A DNA stretch of 64,000 nt from Streptomyces purpureus (GTDB lineage Bacteria > Actinomycetota > Actinomycetes > Streptomycetales > Streptomycetaceae). Both the position numbers and the translations under genes were made by a program. Of the stretch, positions 8,658 through 17,383 are shown piece by piece. Under the pieces are notes generated by a model. That model was not told the origin of the DNA, did no database searches, and saw nothing but the letters and a program-made list of their open reading frames with translations. The stretch spans positions 685,131-749,130 of the forward strand of contig NZ_BMQQ01000001.1 of assembly GCF_014648195.1 (NCBI RefSeq), read 5' to 3'. The stretch's first letter is position 1. Each line of letters opens with the position of its first letter.

Positions 8658-9952
8658 GAGGTCCTCACTTCGGAGATGGGGTTCTGTCGGCGCTCGCCCA
8701 GGGCGGACCGCAGCTGCAGCCACCACACGGCCGAGCTGACCGACGTCGCGGCGGCGACGCCCCAGGCCGAGCCGACCGCGCCGGCCGCGGCCGCCCCGCC
8801 GAGCCCGCCGGTGACGTAACAGGTGGAGGCGAACAGCTGGCTGCGCAGACTGCGCCGGGCCGCGCCGAGAGCGCGCAGTCCAGCCGCCGCGCCGGTGCCG
8901 AGGCCGGCGCCCGCGACGCCGAGCGTGGCCGGCACGATGAGCTCCGAGGCGGAAGCCCAGACGCCGCCGAGCACCATCTCGCCGGCCCGGTCCGGCACCA
9001 GCAGCAGCGCCGCGCCCCAGAGCAGCGCGGCGACGGCCTGCCCGCCGCCCAGCAGGAGGCAGAACCTGGCAAGCCGGTGCGGGGCCTGCCGCAGCACACG
9101 CGCCGCCTCCGCGACGGTGACCAGCGACAGCCCCATCAGCACGGCGAGGAACGGGCCGAGCAGGAGCTCCGCGCCCCGGACCGCACCCACCGCGCCGACC
9201 CCGACGAGCGCGCCCAGCCCGTACGCCCGCAGCTGGCTCGCGCCGCTGAGGCTGACGTTCTCGATCAGGTACCGGTGGCCGAGGTCGCGGTGGTCGCGAA
9301 GCCATGTCCGCGCTCCGGCCGGCCGGGGCAGGATGCCGGACTGGAAGCAGCCGTACATCGCGGCCACCGCGGCGGCCGCGCCCCAGGCGAGCAGATACGC
9401 GGCCACGCTGCCCACGCGGGCCGCCACCACCATGGCCGGGACGAGGGCGACCCCCCACACGACGTCGTTGACGAACGCCTTCCGCCCGGTGCCGGCGGCG
9501 AAGAACGCGAACCGCCAGGCGTCCTGGAGCAGCAGCGCCGGGAGTGCGACGCCGAGGCAGGCGAACGCGGGCCCCAGCCGGCCGCCGAGGCCGAGCCCGA
9601 CCAGCACACACACCGCGCCGACGGTGGCGCCGACGCCGAGGGCCGTACCCGACGCCCGGGCCGCCGCCGCGCGCCAGGATGTGTCCGGCACGCCGCTGAA
9701 GCGCACCACGAGCGGGTCGGTGGCCAGCCCTCGGGCGACGTTGAGCACCACACCGTAGGTCAGCCAGGCCAGGCTGAACACGCCGAACGCGGCCGGCCCC
9801 AGCGAGCGTGCCACGAAGATGCCCACCGCGAAGTTGGTCATGCTGGAGGCCGCCTGGTCGGCCAGGCCCCAGGACAGCCGGCCGACGACGGCCCGCCTGG
9901 CGGTCGCCGCCTTCGGCCTTGTCCTCGCCCCCTCGGTGGCCATCGGCGTCAT
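8654..9952 (-). CDS. polysaccharide flippase (Wzx-like, MOP superfamily)
   Basis: 432 residues with about 12 hydrophobic segments after a basic N-terminus. The first helices contain the pattern seen in Wzx/RfbX transporters (FAVGIFVARSLGPAAFGVFS, residues 41-60). It should move the lipid-linked repeat unit across the membrane for Wzy-dependent polymerisation. Two ATGs, at 9952 and 9943, are possible; the first overlaps the stop of the upstream gene. It matches the Wzy-like and Wzz-like proteins elsewhere in the operon. Confidence 0.85.
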   Translation of the reverse strand: MTPMATEGARTRPKAATARRAVVGRLSWGLADQAASSMTNFAVGIFVARSLGPAAFGVFSLAWLTYGVVLNVARGLATDPLVVRFSGVPDTSWRAAAARASGTALGVGATVGAVCVLVGLGLGGRLGPAFACLGVALPALLLQDAWRFAFFAAGTGRKAFVNDVVWGVALVPAMVVAARVGSVAAYLLAWGAAAAVAAMYGCFQSGILPRPAGARTWLRDHRDLGHRYLIENVSLSGASQLRAYGLGALVGVGAVGAVRGAELLLGPFLAVLMGLSLVTVAEAARVLRQAPHRLARFCLLLGGGQAVAALLWGAALLLVPDRAGEMVLGGVWASASELIVPATLGVAGAGLGTGAAAGLRALGAARRSLRSQLFASTCYVTGGLGGAAAAGAVGSAWGVAAATSVSSAVWWLQLRSALGERRQNPISEVRTS

Positions 9953-11229
9953 TCCTTGATCAGCCCGGCGCCGTGCAGGGCGCCTGCCGCGCCGGCGACG
10001 GTGTCGAACGGCAGCCCGGACCGCTCGGCCACGTCCAGCAGACTGTGCTCCCCGTCGGAGAGGCTGAGCACCCAGAGCATGGCCATCTGGGCCTGCTTCG
10101 CGTCGCTGCGGCCGCCGAGCGAGTCGTACAGCCCGCGCCGGCCCAGCTGTGGCTCGCCGTACGGGCTGAGGTTGACGTACAGCCGGTTGCGGTCGAGGAC
10201 GGCGAACGCCTCGCGGCAGACGGCCAGCGTGTCCGCCATCGCCTCCGGGGAGACGAAGTCCAGGTTGTCGGCCGAGGTGTGGTACTCGGGGTAGCCGGCG
10301 TACGGGGTCCGGCTGAGCGAGCCCACGCCGAGATCGAACCCGGGCGAGCAGAACTGCCGCTCGTCGTAGCCGTACGGAGTGAACTCGACGACGCGGTGCG
10401 GGCGTCCGGAGGCGGCGAGCACGTGCCGCAACACCCGGTCGATCTCCGCGTCGCCGCGCCTGCTCCGCTTGTACGTCAGCCGGCCCGAGTCGCCGGCGCA
10501 GGCCAGCACCAGGCCGTGCTTGACCCGCTCGATCCGCTCCGCGTTACGGGCCAGCCAGGTGATCGCCCCGATGGTGCCGGGCGCGAAGAGGAACCGGTAG
10601 GTGTAGTACGGCGTCTGCTGTGCCAGCGCCCTGGCCAGGAACGTCGCCACCGCGACCCCGGCCAGGTTGTCGTTGGCCAGCGACGGGTGGCAGACATGGC
10701 AGGAGACGATCACCTCGTCCGGGACCTGCCCGGGGACCACATGCTCGGCGTAGGTGAGATGGCCGTCCGCGAGTGTGGAGTCGACGACCACCTCGTACTC
10801 GCCGTCCGGCAGCGCGTCCAGGGTCTCCTGGGCCAGGCAGAACCCCCATTCCGGCGTGTAGTAGCTGGTGCGGTACGGCACCAATGCCGGCTGCTCCGGC
10901 AGGGTGTGCAGGTGGGCGCGGAGCTCGGACAGCGGCATGGTCCGCGACACCGGCACGCTGTAGCCGAGCACGTGCAGGCTGGACGCGGCGAAGTCGACGA
11001 CCCGCCGGCCGGTGCTGTCGGCGACGTACGCGTCCCGGATGTTCCACTCCTGCGGCACCGTCCAGTCGAGCACCTGCGTCCCGGTCGGCACCTCGTGCAC
11101 CTGGAGCGGGAGGTACTCGCCGACGATGTCCAGGGTGGCGCGCACACCGTCCCCGGTGATGCTCCGGCACAGCGGGTACAACCGCTCCACCAGCGCGTAC
11201 ATCTCCTCGCCGAAGCCGGCCGCGGTCAC
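9949..11229 (-). CDS. DUF4910 zinc aminopeptidase-like protein with winged-helix tail
   Basis: 426 residues. The M28-like core has probable metal ligands in SCHVCHPSLANDNLAG (His and Asp) and EYHTSADNLDF near residue 345. This matches the DUF4910/DUF2172 proteins often found in surface-polysaccharide clusters. The last ~60 residues (SDGEHSLLDVAERSGLPFD...) look like a winged helix. The GTG at 11229 was chosen because it overlaps the stop of the SDR gene (GTGA) and precedes the conserved domain. The true substrate is unknown; it may hydrolyse an amide on an amino-acyl or N-acyl sugar rather than a peptide. Confidence 0.82.
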   Translation of the reverse strand: MTAAGFGEEMYALVERLYPLCRSITGDGVRATLDIVGEYLPLQVHEVPTGTQVLDWTVPQEWNIRDAYVADSTGRRVVDFAASSLHVLGYSVPVSRTMPLSELRAHLHTLPEQPALVPYRTSYYTPEWGFCLAQETLDALPDGEYEVVVDSTLADGHLTYAEHVVPGQVPDEVIVSCHVCHPSLANDNLAGVAVATFLARALAQQTPYYTYRFLFAPGTIGAITWLARNAERIERVKHGLVLACAGDSGRLTYKRSRRGDAEIDRVLRHVLAASGRPHRVVEFTPYGYDERQFCSPGFDLGVGSLSRTPYAGYPEYHTSADNLDFVSPEAMADTLAVCREAFAVLDRNRLYVNLSPYGEPQLGRRGLYDSLGGRSDAKQAQMAMLWVLSLSDGEHSLLDVAERSGLPFDTVAGAAGALHGAGLIKE

Positions 11230-12251
11230 CGGCGCCACCGCAGGGTGTCGTCGACCGCGCCGGCGTCGGACGCCGCGCGCAGCACGGCAAGCCGGGTGAA
11301 GCGCCGCTCGAAGTCCTCCCGGGTGAGCCCGAACGTCCGGTAGGCGTCGGCGAGTTCGAGAGCGCCCTGCTTCACCGTCCACTCGCAGTCGAAGCCGGGT
11401 ACCGCGGCGCGGAACCGGGAGAAGTCCACGCGGTACGACCGCGGATCGGCACCGGTCTCTCCGGTGATCACCACCTTCGCGCCGGACACCGCCTCGGCGA
11501 CCTGCTCGGCGATCTCGGCGACCGTGACGTTGTTGCTTTCGCCGCCGATGTTGAACGCCCGGTCGTGCACGGCTTCCCGTGGCGCGGTCAGCGCGGCCGT
11601 GAAGGCCCGTGCGATGTCGGCGGCGTGCACCAGCGGGCGCCAGGGGGTGCCGTCGGAGAGCACCAGTACCTCGCCCGACAGGAGCGCGTGGCCCACCAGG
11701 TTGTTCAGCACGATGTCGGCGCGGAGCCGGGGCGAGTGTCCGAAGGCGGTGGCGTTGCGCATGAACACCGGGCTGAAGTCGCCGTCGGCCAGCGCGTGCA
11801 GGTCGTCCTCCACCCGCACCTTGGACTCCGCGTACGGCGTCACCGGGCGCAGCGGGGCGTCCTCGCCCACCAGGCCGTCACCGCCGGCGGCGCCGTAGAC
11901 CGAGCAGGTCGACGCGTACAGGAAGCGCCGCGCTCCGGCGTCGCGGGCCAGCCGGGCAAGGCGTACGGAGGCGTGGTGGTTGATGTCGTAGGTGAGCTCC
12001 GGCGCCAGCGATCCCAGCGGGTCGTTGGAGAGCGCGGCCAGGTGGATCACGGCGTCCACCCCGGCCACGTGGTCGGCCGTGACATCGCGCAGGTCCACCC
12101 GGTGCCCCCGCGGATCCGTGGGCGCCGGGCCCAGGACGCAGTCGGCGAACAGGCCGGAGTCGAGCCCGACGACCTCGTGCCCGGCGGCCGTGAGGACCGG
12201 GGCCATCACGGTGCCCAGGTAGCCCTGGTGTCCGGTCAGTAGTACGCGCAA
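11226..12251 (-). CDS. NAD-dependent nucleotide-sugar epimerase/dehydratase (extended SDR)
   Basis: 341 residues. The Rossmann motif GHQGYLG lies at residues 7-13. The catalytic Ser/Thr (ASTCSVYG) and YAESK follow near residues 113-143, and NIGGESNNVTV is the typical C-terminal sugar-binding strand. The family acts as 4,6-dehydratase, 4-epimerase or 4-ketoreductase on nucleotide sugars. It lies between the PIG-L and DUF4910 genes. As the only SDR beside the cytidylyltransferase it may be the ketoreductase or dehydratase of that pathway; sequence inspection cannot tell which. Confidence 0.88.
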   Translation of the reverse strand: MRVLLTGHQGYLGTVMAPVLTAAGHEVVGLDSGLFADCVLGPAPTDPRGHRVDLRDVTADHVAGVDAVIHLAALSNDPLGSLAPELTYDINHHASVRLARLARDAGARRFLYASTCSVYGAAGGDGLVGEDAPLRPVTPYAESKVRVEDDLHALADGDFSPVFMRNATAFGHSPRLRADIVLNNLVGHALLSGEVLVLSDGTPWRPLVHAADIARAFTAALTAPREAVHDRAFNIGGESNNVTVAEIAEQVAEAVSGAKVVITGETGADPRSYRVDFSRFRAAVPGFDCEWTVKQGALELADAYRTFGLTREDFERRFTRLAVLRAASDAGAVDDTLRWRR

Positions 12252-12254
12252 GGT

Positions 12255-12902
12255 TCAACCCCCCAGGTTGAGCGTGAGTTTGGTGACGGCGAACGCCTCG
12301 GCGTATCGCTCGTGGCATTCGATGCCGCGGATCCGTGCGAGGCCGACGAAGGCCTCCCGGTCGTACCAGGGCCGGTGCCGCTGCGAGGGATAGTGCTCCT
12401 GCAGCAGCCGCACCTTCTGTTCGGCGGTCTCCGGCGACAGCGGCTGGTACGCCGTGGGACGGCCGAGATCGCCGTCCCACTTGACGATCTCGTAGCCGAG
12501 CACGAGGTGGTCGCGGAAGGCGGTGGGTATCAGCTTCGCCAGGCCGCGGTGATCCTGGTGCGCGTCGTCGGTACGCGGGGCCAGGATCAGATCCGGTTCG
12601 GTCTGCGCGCGCAACTCCTCGACCGCGGCCTTGGCCTCGTCCCAGTGCACAGGCATCCGGCCGTCCGGCAGCTTGAGGACGGTCAGCCGCAGGTCGGCGC
12701 CCGGGCAGAAGGCGGCGAGCGCGGCCTGCTCCTCCGCCTCCCGCTCGGTGCCGCCGCCGGTGAGCACCAGCGCGTCGATCCGGACACCCGGCCGCGCACG
12801 GCACAGGGTCAGCAGCGTGCCGCCGGCGCCGATGGCGATGTCGTCGCAGTGCGCCCCCACCGCGACGAGCCGGTCCAGGCGCCCGGCCCCGAGCCGGATC
12901 AC
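12255..12902 (-). CDS. PIG-L/LmbE-family deacetylase
   Basis: 215 residues. The zinc motif AHCDD (VGAHCDDIAIGAGG, near residue 18) and the second ligand motif HQDH (DDAHQDHRGL) are present. The family hydrolyses N-acetyl groups from amino sugars such as GlcNAc-inositol. The GTG at 12902 overlaps the cytidylyltransferase stop (GTGA). In this operon it probably removes an acyl group from an amino sugar or its precursor. Together with the DUF4910 protein and the class III aminotransferase this suggests a free or re-acylated amino function on the finished sugar. Confidence 0.88.
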   Translation of the reverse strand: MIRLGAGRLDRLVAVGAHCDDIAIGAGGTLLTLCRARPGVRIDALVLTGGGTEREAEEQAALAAFCPGADLRLTVLKLPDGRMPVHWDEAKAAVEELRAQTEPDLILAPRTDDAHQDHRGLAKLIPTAFRDHLVLGYEIVKWDGDLGRPTAYQPLSPETAEQKVRLLQEHYPSQRHRPWYDREAFVGLARIRGIECHERYAEAFAVTKLTLNLGG

Positions 12903-13693
12903 GCCCCCACTCCGGCGCCGGCCCGCTCCCACACGGCCCACGGCCGGTCGCCCCGCGCGTACGCGTCGTCCAGCGAGGCCCGCTCCTTCACGGTGTCGGT
13001 CGGCTTCCAGAAGCCGCGGTGCTGATGCGCCACCAGCCGCCCCCGCTTGGCCAGTTGGGCGCATCCGTCGGCGACCAGGTCGCCGTTCTCCGGTATGTGG
13101 TCGAAGACCTCCTGGCGGAGCACGAAGTAGCCGCCGTTCTCCCACAGCGGCAGTTCGCTCACCGGGGTGATGCCCCCCACCAGACCGTCCTCGCCCAAAT
13201 CCACGCAGTGGAACGACGACTGCGGCGGCACCACCATCATCGACGCCCCGGCGTCACGCCGGGCGAACCGGTCGATCATCTCCGGCAGCGGGGCGTCGGT
13301 GAGCACGTCGGCGTAGTTGGCGAGGAACATCTCGTCGCCATCCAGGTGGTGGCGCACCCGGCGCAGCCGCTCTCCGATCGGCGACTCGATGCCGGTCTGC
13401 GCGAACGTGATCGTCCAGTCCGCGATGTCGGTGGACAGCAGCTCCGTCCGCCCGCCCCGCAGCACGAAGTCGTTGGACGTCGTCTCCTCGTAGTTGAGGA
13501 AGAAGTCCTTGATGTGGTGCGCCCCGTACCCGAGGCACAGGATGAACTCCGTATGCCCGAAGTGCGCGTAGTAGCGCATGACGTGCCAGATCAGCGGCCT
13601 GGGGCCGACCATCGCCATCGGCTTGGGCACGTCGTCGGCGGCACCGCTCCGCATCCGCATCCCGTAACCGCCGCAGAACAGTACGACTTTCAT
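12899..13693 (-). CDS. glucose-1-phosphate cytidylyltransferase-like nucleotidyltransferase
   Basis: 264 residues. The signature CGGYGMRM followed by KPM (residues 7-26) and the motifs NYEETTSNDF and ANYADVLTD match RfbF-type enzymes, which make CDP-glucose from CTP and glucose-1-phosphate. The C-terminal KPTDTVKERASLD segment is also typical. The ATG overlaps the methyltransferase stop by 4 bases. It likely supplies the activated hexose for a 6-deoxy or branched sugar. CDP-glucose 4,6-dehydratase is not recognisable next to it, so the dehydration step may rest on the neighbouring SDR or on a gene elsewhere. Confidence 0.9.
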   Translation of the reverse strand: MKVVLFCGGYGMRMRSGAADDVPKPMAMVGPRPLIWHVMRYYAHFGHTEFILCLGYGAHHIKDFFLNYEETTSNDFVLRGGRTELLSTDIADWTITFAQTGIESPIGERLRRVRHHLDGDEMFLANYADVLTDAPLPEMIDRFARRDAGASMMVVPPQSSFHCVDLGEDGLVGGITPVSELPLWENGGYFVLRQEVFDHIPENGDLVADGCAQLAKRGRLVAHQHRGFWKPTDTVKERASLDDAYARGDRPWAVWERAGAGVGA

Positions 13694-14925
13694 GGCTTGA
13701 CCTCGACAATGCTGAGTTCCGGGATGGGAAAGACCAGCCGGCCGCCCCAGGCGTGCACGAAGGACAGCTGCTCGGTCAGCTCGTCGCGCAAATTCCACGG
13801 GAGGACGAGCACATAGTCGGGCCGGTCGGCGGCCATCCGCTCGGGAGGCAGGATCGGGATGCGGGTGCCCGGGGTGAACCTGCCGTGCTTGTAGGGGTTT
13901 CGGTCGACCGTGTACGGGAGCAGGTCGGGCCGGATGCCGCAGTGGTTGAGCAGGGTGTTGCCCTTGCCGGGGGCGCCGTAGCCGACGACCGTCTCGCCGC
14001 GCTCGGCCGCCTCGACGAGGAACCGCAGCAGATCTCGGCGCACCTTGGCCACCCGGGCGGAGAACTCGGTGTACCCGGACAGCTCCCGCAGCCCGGCGGC
14101 CTTCTCCCGGTCCAGCACGTCGGCCACCCGCCGCGTCGGCTCGCCGGCCACCTCGGCCGGCCGGGCCCACAGCCGGATCGAGCCGCCGTGCGTCGGCAGC
14201 AACTCGACGTCCACGAGCGCGAGTCCGCCGCTCGCGAGCGCCCGGATCGCGGAGGCGACCGTGTAGTACTGGAAGTGCTCGTGGTAGATCGTGTCGTACT
14301 GATTCTCCTCGATCAGGGTCAGCAGGTGCTGCACCTCGATGGAGATCCAGCCGTCGTCGGCGACCAGGGCGCGCAGCCCCCGGGTGAACCCGACCACGTC
14401 GGGGATGTGCGCGTACACGTTGTTGGCCACGACCAGGTCCGCCGGGCCGTGCTCGGCGCGGACGGCCGGGCCCGTGTCCGAGCTCAGGAACTCCGTGAGC
14501 GTGGGCACACCCTTCTCCCGCGCCGCGGCGCCGACGTTCACCGACGGCTCGATGCCGAGGCACCGGAGCCCCCGGTCCACGACGTGCTTGAGCAGGTACC
14601 CGTCGTTGCTCGCGACCTCGACCACGAACGCGTCGGGGCCGAGACCGAGGCGCTCGACGGCGTCGGCGACGAAGGCGCGGGCGTGGTCCACCCAGGAGGT
14701 CGAGTAGGAGGAGAAGTACGCGTACTGCGTGAACGTGTCCTCCGGCGTGATCAGCGGCGGGATCTGCGCGAGCCAGCAGTCCGTGCAGACCCGCAGGTGC
14801 AGCGGGTAGGCCGGTTCCGGCTGATCCAGTTGGTCCGCGGCGAGAAAGCTCTCACAGGGTGGCGTCGCCCCCAGGTCGACGACGCTCGCCATCGCTTCCG
14901 AGCCGCAGAGTCGGCATCGTGTCAT
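13690..14925 (-). CDS. NDP-hexose C-methyltransferase-like SAM enzyme
   Basis: 411 residues in three parts. An N-terminal Cys cluster (CRLCG near residue 4, CTDCW near 47) is the zinc-binding domain. The SAM domain carries VVEVASNDGYLL (motif I). A C-terminal domain has the diagnostic GYGAPGKGNTLLNHCGI. This three-domain plan is that of C-methyltransferases acting on 4-keto-6-deoxysugars (TylC3/NovU-like). The product would be a C-methyl-branched sugar. It overlaps the GT4 gene upstream and the cytidylyltransferase downstream, consistent with a coupled pathway. Confidence 0.9.
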   Translation of the reverse strand: MTRCRLCGSEAMASVVDLGATPPCESFLAADQLDQPEPAYPLHLRVCTDCWLAQIPPLITPEDTFTQYAYFSSYSTSWVDHARAFVADAVERLGLGPDAFVVEVASNDGYLLKHVVDRGLRCLGIEPSVNVGAAAREKGVPTLTEFLSSDTGPAVRAEHGPADLVVANNVYAHIPDVVGFTRGLRALVADDGWISIEVQHLLTLIEENQYDTIYHEHFQYYTVASAIRALASGGLALVDVELLPTHGGSIRLWARPAEVAGEPTRRVADVLDREKAAGLRELSGYTEFSARVAKVRRDLLRFLVEAAERGETVVGYGAPGKGNTLLNHCGIRPDLLPYTVDRNPYKHGRFTPGTRIPILPPERMAADRPDYVLVLPWNLRDELTEQLSFVHAWGGRLVFPIPELSIVEVKP

Positions 14926-16130
14926 CTACTGCCCCCCATTGATTCCGTCCGCCCCGCGATCGCGGCGCGGTACCCCTCCACCAGGCGCTCCAGGCCGACG
15001 GCCGGGCTGAACCCCTGCTCGTAACGGCGCCGGGCCGCCTGGCCCATCTCCTGGTTGCGGGCTCGCCCGGCCGCGATCCCGCGGATGCAGGACGCGAGCG
15101 AGGCGGCGTCGCCCGGCCGGTGCAGCAGCCCGGTCACCCCGTCCTCGACGAGTTCGACGAAGGCGCCGTGACCGGCGGCGACGGCCGGGACCCCCGCCGC
15201 CATCGCCTCCACGACCACAAGCCCGAACGCCTCCAGCCACGTCGACGGCGCCACCACGGCGACCGACCGAGCGACGGCCTGCCGGCACTGGGCCGGGTCG
15301 TACAGGCCGACGTACCGCACGTCGTCCCGGTCCGCCGCCCACGCGGCCACCTCTCGTTCCAGCGGCCCCGCCCCGGCGACCACCAGCGGCACGCCCACAC
15401 CGCCCTCGGCGGCGATCTCGTCCCACGCGGCCATGAGCAGCCGCACGCCCTTGGCCTCCGCGAGCCGGCCGAGATAGAGCAGATGCTCGCCGGCGCCCGC
15501 TCGGTACGTGCCCGGGTCGGGCACGAAGTTGTGCTTCACCGCCAGCCGCTCGGGCGGCATGCCGGACCGCACCAGGACCTCGCGCTGCGCCGCGGAGATG
15601 CAGAAGAACCGCTCCACGCCGGACCACCAGCGCCGCCGGTTGACCGAGAGGCTGACCGCGAGCGGCACCGTCGCGAGGCGGGAGCCGCGGTAGCAGCCGT
15701 GGCGGACGGCGGGCAGCGGCGCAGACCCGACGCAGTCGGTGCACGGCCGGCCGTCCCGCCGCAGCGTGCCGGGCGGGCAGACCTGGGTGTAGTTGTGCAG
15801 GGTGGCGACGGCGGGCACGCCGGCGTCGGCGCAGGCGGCAAGCACGGCGGGGGACAGGAGCGGGAAGACGTTGTGGACGTGCACCACGTCCGGCCGCCCG
15901 GCGCGGAGCCGGGCGGCGAGCTCCACGCGGACCCCCGGGTTCCACGGCACCAGCAGTGGCACCGCGGCCTTGCCGAACAGGGACCGGGCGGCGATGTCGT
16001 CGCTGCGCCGCTCGAACACCTCGACCCGGTGGCCGGCCTCGCGCAGCAGCCCCACCTCCTGGTCGACGACCTTGTTCTCCCCGCTCGGCTGCGCCGAGGC
16101 GTAGCGGTTGTGCACCACGAGAACGCGCAT
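14922..16130 (-). CDS. glycosyltransferase family 4
   Basis: 402 residues, GT-B fold. The N-terminal MRVLVVHNRY and PDVVHVHNVFPLLSP and the C-terminal LLYLGRLAEAKGV and WLEAFGLVVVEAMAAGVP (EX7E-type motif) mark a retaining group-1 transferase. A Cys-rich stretch (CPPGTLRRDGRPCTDC, near residue 125, plus HGCYRGS) is typical of a subset of EPS transferases. The ATG at 16130 is 2 bases before the stop of the Wzy-like gene. Donor and acceptor unknown. Confidence 0.9.
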   Translation of the reverse strand: MRVLVVHNRYASAQPSGENKVVDQEVGLLREAGHRVEVFERRSDDIAARSLFGKAAVPLLVPWNPGVRVELAARLRAGRPDVVHVHNVFPLLSPAVLAACADAGVPAVATLHNYTQVCPPGTLRRDGRPCTDCVGSAPLPAVRHGCYRGSRLATVPLAVSLSVNRRRWWSGVERFFCISAAQREVLVRSGMPPERLAVKHNFVPDPGTYRAGAGEHLLYLGRLAEAKGVRLLMAAWDEIAAEGGVGVPLVVAGAGPLEREVAAWAADRDDVRYVGLYDPAQCRQAVARSVAVVAPSTWLEAFGLVVVEAMAAGVPAVAAGHGAFVELVEDGVTGLLHRPGDAASLASCIRGIAAGRARNQEMGQAARRRYEQGFSPAVGLERLVEGYRAAIAGRTESMGGSR

Positions 16131-16132
16131 GC

Positions 16133-17383
16133 TCAAGGCACCTCCGAGGTCCGGGCCGTCAGCAGCGAGGCGGCCACGGTCAGATGCAGCAGGTACGGAG
16201 AGGCGTCGCCCAGCCCGGCCTCGGTGTACGACGCGATCGCGCAGTAGCTGATCAGGAAGATCGCGCAGGCCCTCGGCAGCGAGGGCGGCCGCAGCAACGC
16301 GACACCGCCCAGCACGGCGACCATCGCCGCCACGATGACGGCGCCGGTCAGACCCTGCTCGTGGTAGACGGCCAGCCAGCTGTTGTCGATCGGCAGCCCG
16401 CCGAAGGACTTGTCCCCAAGGCCCGCCCCGAGCAGCTGCTCCGAGGCCGTCCGGGGGGCTGCCAGCAGGGCGTCCCAGACCTTGGCCCGGCCGGTGAGGT
16501 TGGAGAAGTTCTCCTGGCTCTGTCCGCGCAGGAACCACGCCTGTAACGCGGAGTTGAACGCCACCGCGGCCACCGTGACGCACAGCACCGCCCAGGCGAA
16601 GAACCGGCGGGCGGCGGCGCTGGTCAGGACGAGTGAGCCGATCGCCAGCATCAGCCCGATGAGCAGGCCGAGCGTGGCCGTCCGGGTGTGGGTCAGCGCG
16701 AGCAGGACGAGTGCCGGCACGACGACCACCGCCGCGCTGACCCGGTCGGTCCGGCGGCCCAGGACGAGCAGCACGGTGAGCCCGGTGATCACCGCGGCGT
16801 ACTGTCCGATCTGCGGCGGGGTGAGCGGCCACAACGCGCCGACCAGGCGTCCGCCGTACAGCTCGGGCATGGCCGCGCCGGGGGAGATGAGCAGGCCTGC
16901 GGCCACCGACGCCAGCACGGCGAAGTACAGCCGGATGTGGTGCCGGACCAACGTCGCACTCCCGTCCCACCAGTGGCTGAGCAGCCACAGCGTGCCGACG
17001 AAGAGAGCAAGCCGGGCGCAGCGGAACAGCGCCCCGAAACCGGAGTCCAGGTCCGCGCTGGAGAGCACGCTCGGCACCAGCAGCAGGGTGAGCAGGAACA
17101 GGAAGGCGCTGGGCCGGACGCGCAGCCGGAGATTGAGGGCGAGCGCCAGCGCGAACGCGGCGACCAGCGCCCCCATCGTGATCATCTGGATGAGGGAGCG
17201 GGGCAGCGGGACGATGGTCTTCGCCCCGGCGGAGCCGAGCGTGTTGAGGATCAGCAGCCCCCAGACGACCCCGACCAGCTTCGGTGTGCCAGAAGGGCGC
17301 GGTGCGGCGGCGGGCCCCGTGCCTTCGGTATCGGGTCCGCCCGGCAGCCCCTCGCGCGTCAGGGCACGGTCCATCTCAACCAC
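16133..17383 (-). CDS. Wzy/O-antigen ligase-like polysaccharide polymerase
   Basis: 416 residues with roughly 10-12 transmembrane segments after a 35-residue Pro/Gly-rich cytosolic N-terminus. A long loop before the last helices contains a pattern seen in O-antigen ligases/polymerases (RAKVWDALLAAPRTASEQLL near residue 297, then LGAGLGDKSFGG and DNSWLAVYHEQGLTGA). It should polymerise flipped repeat units outside the membrane. It sits between a GT4 gene and the beta-helix lipoprotein and overlaps the latter's stop by 8 bases. Assignment is by topology and context rather than strict motifs. Confidence 0.8.
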   Translation of the reverse strand: MVEMDRALTREGLPGGPDTEGTGPAAAPRPSGTPKLVGVVWGLLILNTLGSAGAKTIVPLPRSLIQMITMGALVAAFALALALNLRLRVRPSAFLFLLTLLLVPSVLSSADLDSGFGALFRCARLALFVGTLWLLSHWWDGSATLVRHHIRLYFAVLASVAAGLLISPGAAMPELYGGRLVGALWPLTPPQIGQYAAVITGLTVLLVLGRRTDRVSAAVVVVPALVLLALTHTRTATLGLLIGLMLAIGSLVLTSAAARRFFAWAVLCVTVAAVAFNSALQAWFLRGQSQENFSNLTGRAKVWDALLAAPRTASEQLLGAGLGDKSFGGLPIDNSWLAVYHEQGLTGAVIVAAMVAVLGGVALLRPPSLPRACAIFLISYCAIASYTEAGLGDASPYLLHLTVAASLLTARTSEVP

